Below, in pieces: positions 49,282 through 57,844 of a DNA stretch of 64,000 nt. The stretch is from Paenibacillus jilunlii (GTDB taxonomy: Bacteria > Bacillota > Bacilli > Paenibacillales > Paenibacillaceae). The notes below the pieces were generated by a model. The model was not told the DNA's origin, made no database searches, and was given only the letters and a program-made list of their open reading frames with translations. Position 1 is the stretch's first letter. Each line of letters begins with the position of its first letter. The stretch is from assembly GCF_900102965.1 (NCBI RefSeq), contig NZ_FNGM01000007.1:135689-199688 (forward strand). Reading direction: 5' to 3'. A program made the translations under genes and the position numbers.

Positions 49282-49308
49282 GAATATGAAAATGAAAGGT
49301 GTGAACGT

Positions 49309-49533
49309 ATGACAAACGATCAGAAGCTGTATTACGGCAAAAATATCACGGTGAAGTTTCAGTCCGAAAAATGCATTCACTCCGGTGTTTGTGTTAAAGG
49401 TTTGCCTGCGGTTTTCAATGTAAGCAAACGTCCTTGGGTTGAGCCCGATGCGGATGCCGCAGAGGCCATTGCCCGGCATATCGACAAATGCCCGAGCGGC
49501 GCGCTCAAATACGAGATTCTTGACCAAGAATAA
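49309..49533 (+). CDS. yjdI: YjdI-like 4Fe-4S mono-cluster protein
   Basis: A 74-residue protein of the Fer4_19 type. Cysteines in EKCIHSGVCVKGLP (positions 22 and 28) and CPSGALKYE (position 62) are three of the expected ligands. The family binds one cluster with an unusual Cys spacing. KRPWVEPDADAA is the conserved central strand. It lies 24 bp before a GNAT gene that looks like YjdJ; the yjdI-yjdJ pair is found in E. coli and many others. AAAGGTGTG lies before the ATG. Function unknown, possibly redox sensing. Confidence 0.8.
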   Translation: MTNDQKLYYGKNITVKFQSEKCIHSGVCVKGLPAVFNVSKRPWVEPDADAAEAIARHIDKCPSGALKYEILDQE

Positions 49534-49557
49534 TAGCATACAGAAAGAGGTGTCACG

Positions 49558-49839
49558 ATGCATAATGTAGCTCACGATAAAGACAACAAGCGGTTTCTGA
49601 TCCGGGATCAGGACGCCATCGCTGCTGAAATGACTTATGTCACCTCAACAGCCAGCCTTTATATTATTGATCATACCTTCGTCAACACCGCTTACCGCGG
49701 ACAGGGGCTTGGAGACCTGCTTGTCGAAGCAATAGTGGAATACGCAAGGGAGAATGGGATTAAAATATTGCCCTTATGCCCTTTTGCCAAAGGCAGATTC
49801 CAGCAGCGTGCCGAACTTGGAGATGTCCTCCATCAATAG
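49558..49839 (+). CDS. yjdJ: YjdJ-like small GNAT acetyltransferase
   Basis: A 93-residue short N-acetyltransferase (Gcn5-related). The acetyl-CoA loop NTAYRGQGLGDLLVEAIVEY (residues 42-61) has the RGQGLG motif. Before it, EMTYVTSTASLYIIDHTFV gives beta-strands 2-4, and ILPLCPFAKGRF is the strand with the conserved Cys-Pro-Phe. This class often lacks a defined substrate. It follows yjdI by 24 bp with AGAAAGAGG before the ATG, as in other genomes. It ends 20 bp before a convergent ABC permease gene, with no room for a strong terminator. Confidence 0.82.
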   Translation: MHNVAHDKDNKRFLIRDQDAIAAEMTYVTSTASLYIIDHTFVNTAYRGQGLGDLLVEAIVEYARENGIKILPLCPFAKGRFQQRAELGDVLHQ

Positions 49840-49859
49840 TTGCAGCCCTGCCCATTAGC

Positions 49860-50783
49860 CTACTCCTTCACCGCGCCGATCATCACACCTTGATTGAAAT
49901 ACTTCTGCACAAAAGGATACACGCACATAATCGGCACTGTAGCCACGATAATGACGGAGTAGCGCATCATATTCGCCAGCCGCAGTGCGATTTGCGCCGC
50001 TTCGCCCGTTCCCATGCCGGACTGCATCTGATTGGTGATCAGAATATTGCGGAGGATCAGCTGCAGCGGATACATGTCCGGGTTCTTGAGGTAGATCAAG
50101 GCGTTGAAATACGAGTTCCAGTAGCCGACGGCAATCCATAAGCCCAGCACGGCAATAATCGCTTTGGACAGCGGCAGCACAACCTGGGCAAAGTAGCGGA
50201 GGTTGCCGCAGCCGTCGATCTGGGCCGCCTCCCACAAATCCCCGGGAATACTCGTCTGAAAAAAAGTCCGGGCGACAATAATGTTGTAGACCCCCACGGA
50301 GAAGGGCAGCACCATCACCAGGAAGGTGTCATACAGATGGAAGTCGCGGATCGTCAGGAAGGTGGGAATCAGCCCGCCGTTAAAAAACATCGTGAAGATG
50401 AAATACAGCGAGATAGTTTTTCGGCCTGTCAGGTCTTTGCGGGACAACGCGTAGGCTGCCGAGATGTTCACGGCCAGACCGATCACTGTTCCGACGACCG
50501 TGTACAGGATAGTATTCCGGTAACCGGTCCAGATGTTGTCATGGCGCAGCAGCTCTTTGTAGCCGTCGAGGGTGAAGCCTTTGGGGAACAGCCAGACCTG
50601 TCCTCCCGCTACAGCAGACGGATCACTGAACGAAGCGATGACAATAAAAAACAGCGGGTAGATCAGAATCAGCAGAAACACCGCTGCAACAATATACATA
50701 ACGAACTCCATAACCGTATCCGAGGTGCGGTTATTTTTTATTTTTCCTATTTTCTCCTGAGCCGCAGGCTGTAGGACTCCCAT
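49860..50783 (-). CDS. Sugar ABC transporter permease, LplC/YtcP type
   Basis: A 307-residue inner-membrane permease with six predicted segments (near 25-45, 85-105, 117-140, 150-170, 190-215 and 268-285). The EAA loop reads LWEAAQIDGCGNLRYFAQVV, which contacts the ATPase. The ending FVQKYFNQGVMIGAVKE is typical of the CUT1 LplC group. The ATG at 50783 has AAGGGGAG upstream; the open frame extends farther but without a ribosome site. It follows the LplB-like gene by 16 bp. No ATPase gene is nearby, as with MsmX-dependent importers. Confidence 0.92.
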   Translation of the reverse strand: MGVLQPAAQEKIGKIKNNRTSDTVMEFVMYIVAAVFLLILIYPLFFIVIASFSDPSAVAGGQVWLFPKGFTLDGYKELLRHDNIWTGYRNTILYTVVGTVIGLAVNISAAYALSRKDLTGRKTISLYFIFTMFFNGGLIPTFLTIRDFHLYDTFLVMVLPFSVGVYNIIVARTFFQTSIPGDLWEAAQIDGCGNLRYFAQVVLPLSKAIIAVLGLWIAVGYWNSYFNALIYLKNPDMYPLQLILRNILITNQMQSGMGTGEAAQIALRLANMMRYSVIIVATVPIMCVYPFVQKYFNQGVMIGAVKE

Positions 50784-50799
50784 GATGCTGCTCCCCTTT

Positions 50800-51723
50800 C
50801 TACCACAAGCTGTTTTCACTGAGTTTTTTGGAAATCTGGTTGACCATAATGAGCAGTATGAAATTAATGACCGTATTGAACAGGTTGATGGCTGAGGAGA
50901 AGCTGTACTGGCTGCTGAGCAGCCCGATTTTATAGACATAGGTGGACAGAATTTCACTTGAGGTGGCGTTCAGGTCATTCTGCATCAGGTAGACCTTCTC
51001 GAAGCCGACGCCCAGCAGACCGCCGACGCGCAGGATCAGCAGGGTGATGGCGGTCGGCATCAGCATCGGAATATCAATGTAGCGGACCTTGTGCCAGCGG
51101 CTGGCCCCGTCCACAGTAGCAGCCTCATACAGACTCGGGTCCACCGCCGACAACGCCGCGATGAAGATAATGCTGTCCCACCCGACATGCTGCCACACAT
51201 CGGACCAGACATATACACTGCTGAACCATCCGGCGGAACCCATGAGATCCGGGGCCTCTTTGCCGAATAGACTGTACAGATTGCCGACAAGGCCGGTGCT
51301 TGGGGAGAGCAGTATCATCATCAGGCCGACCATAACCACTGTGGAAATGAAATGCGGCATATAAGATACAGTCTGAAAAAAACGTCTGAACCGGTTCGGG
51401 CGCATCTGATTGACCATCAGCGCCAGCATGATCGGAATCGGGAAGGTAATCAGACTGTACACGCTGATGATCAGTGTATTCTTGATCGTGGACGAAAATT
51501 GATAGGAATGAAAAAACTTCTCGAAATACTTGAAGCCTGCCCAAGGGCTATCGGTGATTCCCAGCGCCGGACTATAATCCTTGAAGGCAATAAGCACCCC
51601 GTACATCGGCTTATACGCGAATAATAACGTGAGGACTGCCGCAGGAAAAAGCAGTGCATACAGCCCCCAGTTCCGTTTGATCTGTCCCCAGGTCCGACCT
51701 GGATGGCGATGACCGGATTTCAT
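50800..51723 (-). CDS. Sugar ABC transporter permease, LplB/YteP type
   Basis: A 307-residue permease partner of the preceding gene. The N-terminal WGLYALLFPAAVLTLLFAYK segment, FKDYSPALGI and LALMVNQMRPNRFRRFFQTV fit the CUT1 LplB group. The EAA loop is LYEAATVDGASRWHKVRYID. AGGAGGGG precedes the ATG at 51723. The upstream 746-bp gap to the binding-protein gene is crowded with repeats, which may set the ratio of binding protein to permease. Confidence 0.92.
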   Translation of the reverse strand: MKSGHRHPGRTWGQIKRNWGLYALLFPAAVLTLLFAYKPMYGVLIAFKDYSPALGITDSPWAGFKYFEKFFHSYQFSSTIKNTLIISVYSLITFPIPIMLALMVNQMRPNRFRRFFQTVSYMPHFISTVVMVGLMMILLSPSTGLVGNLYSLFGKEAPDLMGSAGWFSSVYVWSDVWQHVGWDSIIFIAALSAVDPSLYEAATVDGASRWHKVRYIDIPMLMPTAITLLILRVGGLLGVGFEKVYLMQNDLNATSSEILSTYVYKIGLLSSQYSFSSAINLFNTVINFILLIMVNQISKKLSENSLW

Positions 51724-51756
51724 GGAACCCCTCCTAAATTTTGTTGAACTTTCAAT

Positions 51757-51866
51757 GGAACTTGAGTTTTTCAATATTGGGCTCTGGTCGTAATTCCGGT
51801 GAATGTATGGACTTCCGGCCGCTGCCCATCTGCGGATTTCTTGATTCATACCGCTGTTCGCGGTGT
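51757..51866. repeat. Family B repeat copy 2 (partial)
   Basis: GGAACTTGAGTTTTTCAATA, then GAATGTATGGACTTCCGGCC and an ACCGC/GCGGT stem, correspond to the left part of the 218-bp element at 49064-49281. The right inverted repeat is absent. Confidence 0.6.
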
Positions 51867-51936
51867 GAGCCTAAACCTCTCTGTTCCCTCAGTATATCGT
51901 CCCTTTTTCACGCCTGGCGGACCTTTTAGAGGTCTT

Positions 51937-52180
51937 AACCGGACTTTCCGCGCCGCCTTTCCCGGGATAAGAAGCAGTCCTCCGGCAACTCCGGCAGGCT
52001 ACTTGCATATCCGGACTTTCACTGACGTTATCTGGACTCTTGCGTTCACCCGTGCACCACCGCAATGGTTGTAGGGATGGCAAATGCCGTCCTGCAAAAA
52101 GCTGGCGCGGGACGGCATTTGCTCAAACCGGTGGCATTTGTTTAATCCGGTGCATTCGCTTAAACCGGTGCAGAATTGCT
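51937..52180. repeat. Repeat island in the ABC operon gap
   Basis: It contains three CCGGAC/CTGGAC words (51937-52035) and a strong hairpin (52082-52120; AAATGCCGTCCTGC against its complement). A tandem of three ~19-bp units, each with TYAAWCCGGTG, spans 52121-52178. There is no gene in 51724-52469. Confidence 0.5.
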
Positions 52181-52221
52181 ACTCCTATCTGAATTGGCTT
52201 TAGTCCAGTGCTAGTCGAATT

Positions 52222-52405
52222 CTGTTGCACTTTATGCAGCAGATGAACTCAAAATCCGCCAAAAATTTGAATCTATTGCACTCTGTACAGCAGAATTCCG
52301 GCGAAAGGGGGCTTTTGACCCCAAATTAAAAATTCTATTGCACGAAATACAGCAGAATGCGTCTGCTCCCCGAATAATGTGGAATCTATTGCAGAAAGTG
52401 CAATC
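52222..52405. repeat. Family A four-unit repeat, copy 1
   Basis: A block of about 184 bp made of four short units beginning CTRTTGCA (52222, 52273, 52335, 52386). The first three end in ACAGCAG- or GCAGCAG-type words, so each unit folds as a small stem. The last unit, ATTGCAGAAAGTGCAAT, is a perfect 6-bp stem with a 5-nt loop. The same four-unit arrangement is at 61186-61370. Each copy lies shortly after an ABC binding-protein stop codon. Confidence 0.7.
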
Positions 52406-52469
52406 AAGCCATAATCGCAACTATCAGCATACCCTCCCTGCAGAGCTTCGCCCTGCCTGTCCTTGAAGG

Positions 52470-54074
52470 TTATTTAACATTCATATACCGGGCATAAGCG
52501 TCAGTGCGGATTTTGAGGAGCTTTTCCAGACCCATATCGTTCAGCTTCTTCACATAGGCATCCCAGCCTTCGTCAATCCCGCCTTTGGTAATAAACTGGG
52601 CACGCATCGTGGTCACATAGCTGTCGATGTCCGTGGTCAAGGTTGGCAGCTCCTGGAATTCCTCGGAGGTGTACATCACGTTAGGGAATGGCGTGGTTAC
52701 GTAATCACTGCCCAGCTTATCCAGCTGCAGCTTCAGTCCGTCGCCGCTGTTCGGGCTCAGCACAATATTCTTCTCAAAGGACGGGCTTACATATTTCGGC
52801 CCGAAATCACGCAGCGACTGGTCCCAGTACCAGGCATCCGCACTCGTTCCCGCCGGCGGGTCCATCAGCGTGTAGGTGCTGTCATCATTCTTTTTAAGCA
52901 CTGTTCCGATAGCCCCCCAGAAATTCTGGATGCTGGCTTCATTGGTATAGAACTGGTCGGCCCAGCGGGCGGCGACTTCCGGATTTTTGCAGGAGGTGGT
53001 AATCAGCAGCTCGTTGCGGGCGAGATTCATCCCGATGGGGTTGCCGATGGTATATCGTTTACCGTCCGGTCCGGCCACAGGCGGAATGGTTTCATACTGT
53101 TCACTCCATTTGCCGAATACGGCATCCGGTGTCCATTGGTACGAGAGGCCTACGATCGGCGCGTCCGGATTCTGGAACTTGGCCGAGATCATGGTGGCGT
53201 CCTGGGTGAACAGCTCTTTGTCCAGCAAGCCCTCGCTGTATAATTTGTTTTCCCATTTCAGGCCTTCCTTGTACTCTTCGGAAGTAGGGTAATATACAGC
53301 TTTGCCGTCCTTAACCAGCATATTGTTGCTGTTGAGATCAGTGATGCCGAACGGGCTGATGAGGTCATTGCTGACTTCGATATACGGAATTTCATCCGCC
53401 TTGCCGTTTCCGTTCGGGTCTTTTTCCTTGAAGGCCTTCATCACATTGTACAGATCATCCAACGTGTCCGGCGTCTTCAGGCCAAGCTTATCAAGCCAGG
53501 CTTTGTTGATGACCGGCTGACGGGAGCTTTTGGGGCGGGAAGGCAGTCTGGTTGGCAGAGAGTAAATCTTCCCGTCGGGGAAGGTGCTGATTTTTTTCAT
53601 CTCCGGCGTTTCTTCCATTGCGGCTTTCAGGTTAGGCATATACTGATCGATATACTCATCCAGCGGACGGAAATAGCTTAAGTTGTTGACGATATCGGAA
53701 TCGGAAAAGGTCTGGTCGCCCACTACCACATCCGGCAGCGTGCCGCTGGCCAGCAGAATGGACTTCTGTTCCGCCCAGTCGTTGGAGGACATGACCTGCC
53801 AATCAATTTTGACATTCGTATTCTTCTCCAGGTCCTTCAGCCACTGGTTCTGGGTGAAGGTATCCCCCATGCTTCCCCAACGTACAGTCAGCACCTTCAG
53901 GGTGACCGGTTCGTTGACGATCGGCAGGCCTTCTTTGTTGAAATCACCGGTTTCAGCCGGAGCGTTCGCCTTCTCCTTGTTCCCGCTGCAGCCGGCCATT
54001 CCCATAGCCATTACGGCTGATAGAAGCAGCAAGGGCCATTTCTTGGCTAATCTGCTTTTGCTGTGTGTACCCAT
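52470..54074 (-). CDS. ABC transporter extracellular solute-binding lipoprotein
   Basis: A 534-residue sugar-binding lipoprotein of the LplA type (SBP family 1). The signal sequence ends in the lipobox GMAGC (Cys29). DWAEQKSILLASGTLPDVVV and KKISTFPDGKIYSLPTRLP are typical of large Paenibacillus oligosaccharide-binding proteins. DPNGNGKADEIPY is a calcium-loop-like segment. It is the first gene of a binding protein-LplB-LplC operon and lies 316 bp from a divergent sensor kinase. The ATG at 54074 is preferred by its GGGGG spacing; an ATG at 54089 is possible. Confidence 0.93.
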   Translation of the reverse strand: MGTHSKSRLAKKWPLLLLSAVMAMGMAGCSGNKEKANAPAETGDFNKEGLPIVNEPVTLKVLTVRWGSMGDTFTQNQWLKDLEKNTNVKIDWQVMSSNDWAEQKSILLASGTLPDVVVGDQTFSDSDIVNNLSYFRPLDEYIDQYMPNLKAAMEETPEMKKISTFPDGKIYSLPTRLPSRPKSSRQPVINKAWLDKLGLKTPDTLDDLYNVMKAFKEKDPNGNGKADEIPYIEVSNDLISPFGITDLNSNNMLVKDGKAVYYPTSEEYKEGLKWENKLYSEGLLDKELFTQDATMISAKFQNPDAPIVGLSYQWTPDAVFGKWSEQYETIPPVAGPDGKRYTIGNPIGMNLARNELLITTSCKNPEVAARWADQFYTNEASIQNFWGAIGTVLKKNDDSTYTLMDPPAGTSADAWYWDQSLRDFGPKYVSPSFEKNIVLSPNSGDGLKLQLDKLGSDYVTTPFPNVMYTSEEFQELPTLTTDIDSYVTTMRAQFITKGGIDEGWDAYVKKLNDMGLEKLLKIRTDAYARYMNVK

Positions 54075-54390
54075 TCTGTAATCCCCCATTTCATTGGTTG
54101 CATCTGCTTTACACCCCTAATGATAGCTTGCTGCATCTTTGTATTCCGGACCCATTGGCGGCAATATCCGGACCTCTGCATCCGCTTACATTATTTTGGA
54201 GACACCCCTGCCTGTTCGCATGTGCAGGTATGACGGTATTCAGACTTTCGCTTGCAGTTTCCGGACTTTGTCAGGGAATGCCGGGAATAGTGCATGTAAT
54301 TTCCCCCGGGAGGTTTTATAATGGCTTTGTTAGCCCACACAACCGCTTTCATCTAATGAACGCGCAGGAAAGGTAGCGGTATGTAAGACT
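54075..54390. other. 316-bp divergent intergenic region, probable control region
   Basis: It lies between the binding-protein gene and the kinase gene. CCGGAC words occur at 54147, 54169 and 54260, as in the gap 51937-52035. No clear promoter for either gene was chosen. The YesN-type regulator at 56127 probably acts here. Confidence 0.4.
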
Positions 54391-56112
54391 ATGATCAAAC
54401 GAAAAGCAGGCAGCAAACCGTATCCCATCCGCCATTATGTACGAATTATGATCCTGGTCTCGTTCGCCGTGCTGGTGCTGGACCTTGTCATCAGCCTGGC
54501 CTCTATTTCCATTATGAAGCAGCAGTCCACACGGTATTTGCAGGATACGGCGAAACTGTACATCGACCGCATCAACCATGATTTTGCCTATATTAATCAT
54601 TATATGGGCTGGACACTCGCCAACGATGAAAGCCTGAATATGATGAACGCCTATGAGCCTGACAGCAGCGAGTTCCTGAAATCAAACGACAATCTGTATA
54701 AACGGTTTACCGAGCTGCAGAAGAATTACGGGCAGGAATACAACTTCTTTTTTTATTTGAAAAATCAGTCTTTCTTTCTGAACTGCGCCCCGATTAGTGT
54801 CACCTATACGGATTATCTGGAGCTGAAGAAGCAGATTTATTCCTATATAGAAGATAAGGATGTGTATGCGAAGTTTTATTCCCGATGGACGCCTATTCTG
54901 GTCAACGGAAAATACTATATTATCAACATCGTCCCGTATTACAACCGCTATCTGATCGGTCTGATCTCCGCCGACAATCTGATCCGCCCTTTGCGGCAGA
55001 TTAACCTGGGGGCCAACGGCTATGCCTCACTGGTGGATGAGAACGGCACCCGTATTTCAAGTCCCCTATCGGGCAGCGGGAAGCTGGTGCAGCAGGAGCA
55101 GAATTGGCCGGGCCTGCTCCGGTCCCGCACGACGATCAGCACTGAATTTTCCAATACTACGTTCAGCGCGGACATGGTCATTCAATTCGGAGCCTTCGAG
55201 AAAATCATGATTGCCCAATTGCTGATTATGCTCCTGTTCTTCATCGTGACGTCCACCATCTGCGCCGTAATGCTATTCTTCAATAAAAGAGTGCTGGGTC
55301 CGATCCAGAACTTCTCGGAGAATCTGGCGCACATGAACGAGAACGGTCAGCCGGCCGGCTTCAAAAGCAGTAAAATCATCGAGCTGGAGCAGGCAAACGA
55401 CCAGTTCAAGGACCTGGTGGAGCAGGTCAAAACCTTCAAAATCGCCATCTATGAGCAGGAGCTGGAGAAACAGCGCATTCAGCTGGACTATATGAAGCAG
55501 CAGATCAAACCTCATTTTTTTCTGAACTGCCTGACCAGCATCTACAGTATGGCCCAGATTCAAATGTACGAAGAAATCGAGAATATGGCCATGTCGACCT
55601 CCAAATACTTCCGCTATACCTTTCAGAATGGCGAAAACTTTGTCCGGCTGGAGGATGAGATCGAGCATGTCCGCATTTATCTGGAAATCCAGCGCAGCCG
55701 GTACCGGGATGCCTTCACATATCATATCGTGCAGGACGAAACAGCCAAAGATGTGCTGATCCCCCCGCTGGTGCTGCAGACTTTTATTGAGAACTCCGTC
55801 AAATATGCAATCTCCCGGGACCCTGAAGTCCAGATCAGACTGGCGGTTACCCGGCGTGAATCAGAAGAGGAACAGGTGACGGTGATTCAGATCTCGGACA
55901 ACGGACCCGGCTTTAACCCCGGGGTGCTTGAGAAGCTGGTGCGGGGCCAGCCCCTGGATCAGAGCAAAGGAACACATATCGGCATTATGAATACGCTTAA
56001 ACGGCTGGAATACCTGTATTATAAAAGAGCGGCAGTCCACTTCTCCAATATAGAGGGCGGCGGCGCTTCTGTCATCTTAACCCTTCCGGATCTTCCGAAT
56101 ACTTCAACATGA
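54391..56112 (+). CDS. Sensor histidine kinase, YesM type
   Basis: A 573-residue membrane kinase. TM1 is near 18-40, an extracellular sensing domain spans about 45-270, and TM2 is near 273-297. A short HAMP-like linker and coiled coil follow. The His_kinase domain has MKQQIKPHFFLNCLTSIYSM with phosphoacceptor His375. The HATPase domain has FIENSVKYAI (N box) and ISDNGPGF (G1 box). The ATG has a weak ribosome site. The response-regulator gene follows at 14 bp. By analogy with YesMN, it senses an extracellular sugar signal and activates the divergent ABC operon. Confidence 0.92.
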   Translation: MIKRKAGSKPYPIRHYVRIMILVSFAVLVLDLVISLASISIMKQQSTRYLQDTAKLYIDRINHDFAYINHYMGWTLANDESLNMMNAYEPDSSEFLKSNDNLYKRFTELQKNYGQEYNFFFYLKNQSFFLNCAPISVTYTDYLELKKQIYSYIEDKDVYAKFYSRWTPILVNGKYYIINIVPYYNRYLIGLISADNLIRPLRQINLGANGYASLVDENGTRISSPLSGSGKLVQQEQNWPGLLRSRTTISTEFSNTTFSADMVIQFGAFEKIMIAQLLIMLLFFIVTSTICAVMLFFNKRVLGPIQNFSENLAHMNENGQPAGFKSSKIIELEQANDQFKDLVEQVKTFKIAIYEQELEKQRIQLDYMKQQIKPHFFLNCLTSIYSMAQIQMYEEIENMAMSTSKYFRYTFQNGENFVRLEDEIEHVRIYLEIQRSRYRDAFTYHIVQDETAKDVLIPPLVLQTFIENSVKYAISRDPEVQIRLAVTRRESEEEQVTVIQISDNGPGFNPGVLEKLVRGQPLDQSKGTHIGIMNTLKRLEYLYYKRAAVHFSNIEGGGASVILTLPDLPNTST

Positions 56113-56126
56113 ATGGAGAATTTCCT

Positions 56127-57737
56127 ATGAACGTACTGCTGGTAGATGACGACTATTATGTAGTGGCAGCTCTGCAAAAGAAAATGGACTGGACGGCACT
56201 GGGCATCGAAACCGTATATACGGCTAACAATGTCGCCCAGGCCCGGGAAATCGTGGAGAACCATTCCGTGCAGATTCTAATCTCAGACATTGAAATGCCG
56301 CAGGGCAGCGGTTTATCGCTCCTGGCCTGGATCCGGGAAAACGGTTATCCGATTCAGACCATTCTCCTGACCAATTATGCCGACTTCAATTACGCGCAAA
56401 AGGCCATCGAGCTGCAAAGCTTCGAATATTTTCTCAAGCCGATTGAGTTTGACAAGCTGATGCTCATTATCCAAAAAGCGGTTGCGCGCGCCAAGGAGCA
56501 GCAGCATAACGAAAAAGCCATCCAGGAGGGCTATTATTGGCAAAAGAACCAGGCGAAAAATCTGGAGCATTTCTGGCGCAGAATGGTGAGCGGAAGCAGC
56601 TCTTCCCCCATCAGGCCGTCAGCGATCACCTATGCCATCAAGGAGCAGAATCTTTCCTATCATATGGACGATACACTGCAGCCGCTGTTGTTCAATGTCT
56701 TTCCCTACAATGGCAGTATGGGTAAGGAAGAGAAGGATCTGTTCGATTTTGCCCTGCTTAACATTCTGTATGAGCTGTTCCGGCATCCTGACTTCGGGAT
56801 TGAGAGCATCCTGGAGATTAAGGATTACAACTGGATCGCCATCCTGAAATGGAACCAGACCCCGGATACCGGTACGCTTGAGGAAATCTGCGCCTTCTTG
56901 ATCCAGAAAACGAACCCTTATCTGAAATGTGATGTCTGCTGCAACATTGGCCTGCCCGGTGAACTGAATCAGATCGGCACGGTCCTGAAAAGCCTGACCG
57001 GGATGGATGAAGAGATCACACGCTGCCGGAATCATACTTATATGGTAGAGATGTACCAGAAGCAGAGTAAAACCGCGTACATCCCCCCGGATCTGGCCCA
57101 TCTGGAGGAGCTGCTGAACCGGAACAGGCTGGCCGCTTTTCAGGAGGAAGTAAGCCGTTATCTGAAGGGGCTGCTGGTCAACCGGACCGTGGACACCTCC
57201 ATCCTCAGCCTGTTCCGGCTGGATATTGTACAGCTCGTCTATTCTTTTCTCAAAATGAAGGGCATTCAGGTGCATAAATTGTACAGCGGCAAAGTGAATG
57301 ACCGGCTGCAGCTGCATTCCCTGACTTCTATCGAGGACATGGAGGAATACCTGAAATACCTGGTGAACACCGCCATGAAATACCGCGACCTCACCGCACA
57401 GCCCAAATCAGTGGCCGAAGAGATCAAGCAGTATATCCATGCGCATTACGGAGATGAGCTGACACGGAATGATCTGGCGGAGATCGTCTATCTGAATCCC
57501 GATTATCTCGCCCGGCTGTTCAAAAAAGAGACCGGCGTTTCCTTAGGCAGCTATGTGATTCACGTCCGGATCGCGGCCGCCAAGCAGCTGCTGGAGACCA
57601 CCCGGCTGTCTGTGTACACCATCGCCAACAAGGTGGGCTACACCAACTACTCCTACTTCTCCAAGCTGTTCAAGCAAGAAGTGGGCCTGTCGCCCAATGA
57701 GTATAAGAAGGAGCAGCATGATCAGCCTGCAATGTGA
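56127..57737 (+). CDS. Response regulator, AraC/YesN type
   Basis: A 536-residue regulator. The receiver domain 1-120 contains DDDY, the phosphorylatable Asp54 (LISDIEMPQG), the Thr of LLTNYADF and Lys108. A long middle segment is typical of YesN-like proteins. The AraC HTH (about 430-530) has ELTRNDLAEIVYLNPDYLAR and LSVYTIANKVGYTNYSYFSK. The ATG at 56127 has GGAG upstream; an ATG at 56109 overlaps the kinase stop as ATGA. It pairs with the kinase and probably controls the divergent ABC operon. Confidence 0.92.
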   Translation: MNVLLVDDDYYVVAALQKKMDWTALGIETVYTANNVAQAREIVENHSVQILISDIEMPQGSGLSLLAWIRENGYPIQTILLTNYADFNYAQKAIELQSFEYFLKPIEFDKLMLIIQKAVARAKEQQHNEKAIQEGYYWQKNQAKNLEHFWRRMVSGSSSSPIRPSAITYAIKEQNLSYHMDDTLQPLLFNVFPYNGSMGKEEKDLFDFALLNILYELFRHPDFGIESILEIKDYNWIAILKWNQTPDTGTLEEICAFLIQKTNPYLKCDVCCNIGLPGELNQIGTVLKSLTGMDEEITRCRNHTYMVEMYQKQSKTAYIPPDLAHLEELLNRNRLAAFQEEVSRYLKGLLVNRTVDTSILSLFRLDIVQLVYSFLKMKGIQVHKLYSGKVNDRLQLHSLTSIEDMEEYLKYLVNTAMKYRDLTAQPKSVAEEIKQYIHAHYGDELTRNDLAEIVYLNPDYLARLFKKETGVSLGSYVIHVRIAAAKQLLETTRLSVYTIANKVGYTNYSYFSKLFKQEVGLSPNEYKKEQHDQPAM

Positions 57738-57844
57738 TGCTTCCGTAAATTAAATAGTTTGTAAGGATGCTTGTCACAAAATGGATATCGAGAAACGTTA
57801 TATAGATGTTATATAGATGTTGTCCAAAGAGGAGTGAGTGAACA

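Noticed and set aside
49080..49289. A 69-codon plus-strand open frame inside the MITE-like element, with a similar frame at 51741-51929 and 63204-63428
   Set aside because: The shared MDFRPL-like words come from the repeated DNA core, the frames differ at both ends, and no ribosome site is present. These are repeat artefacts, not genes.
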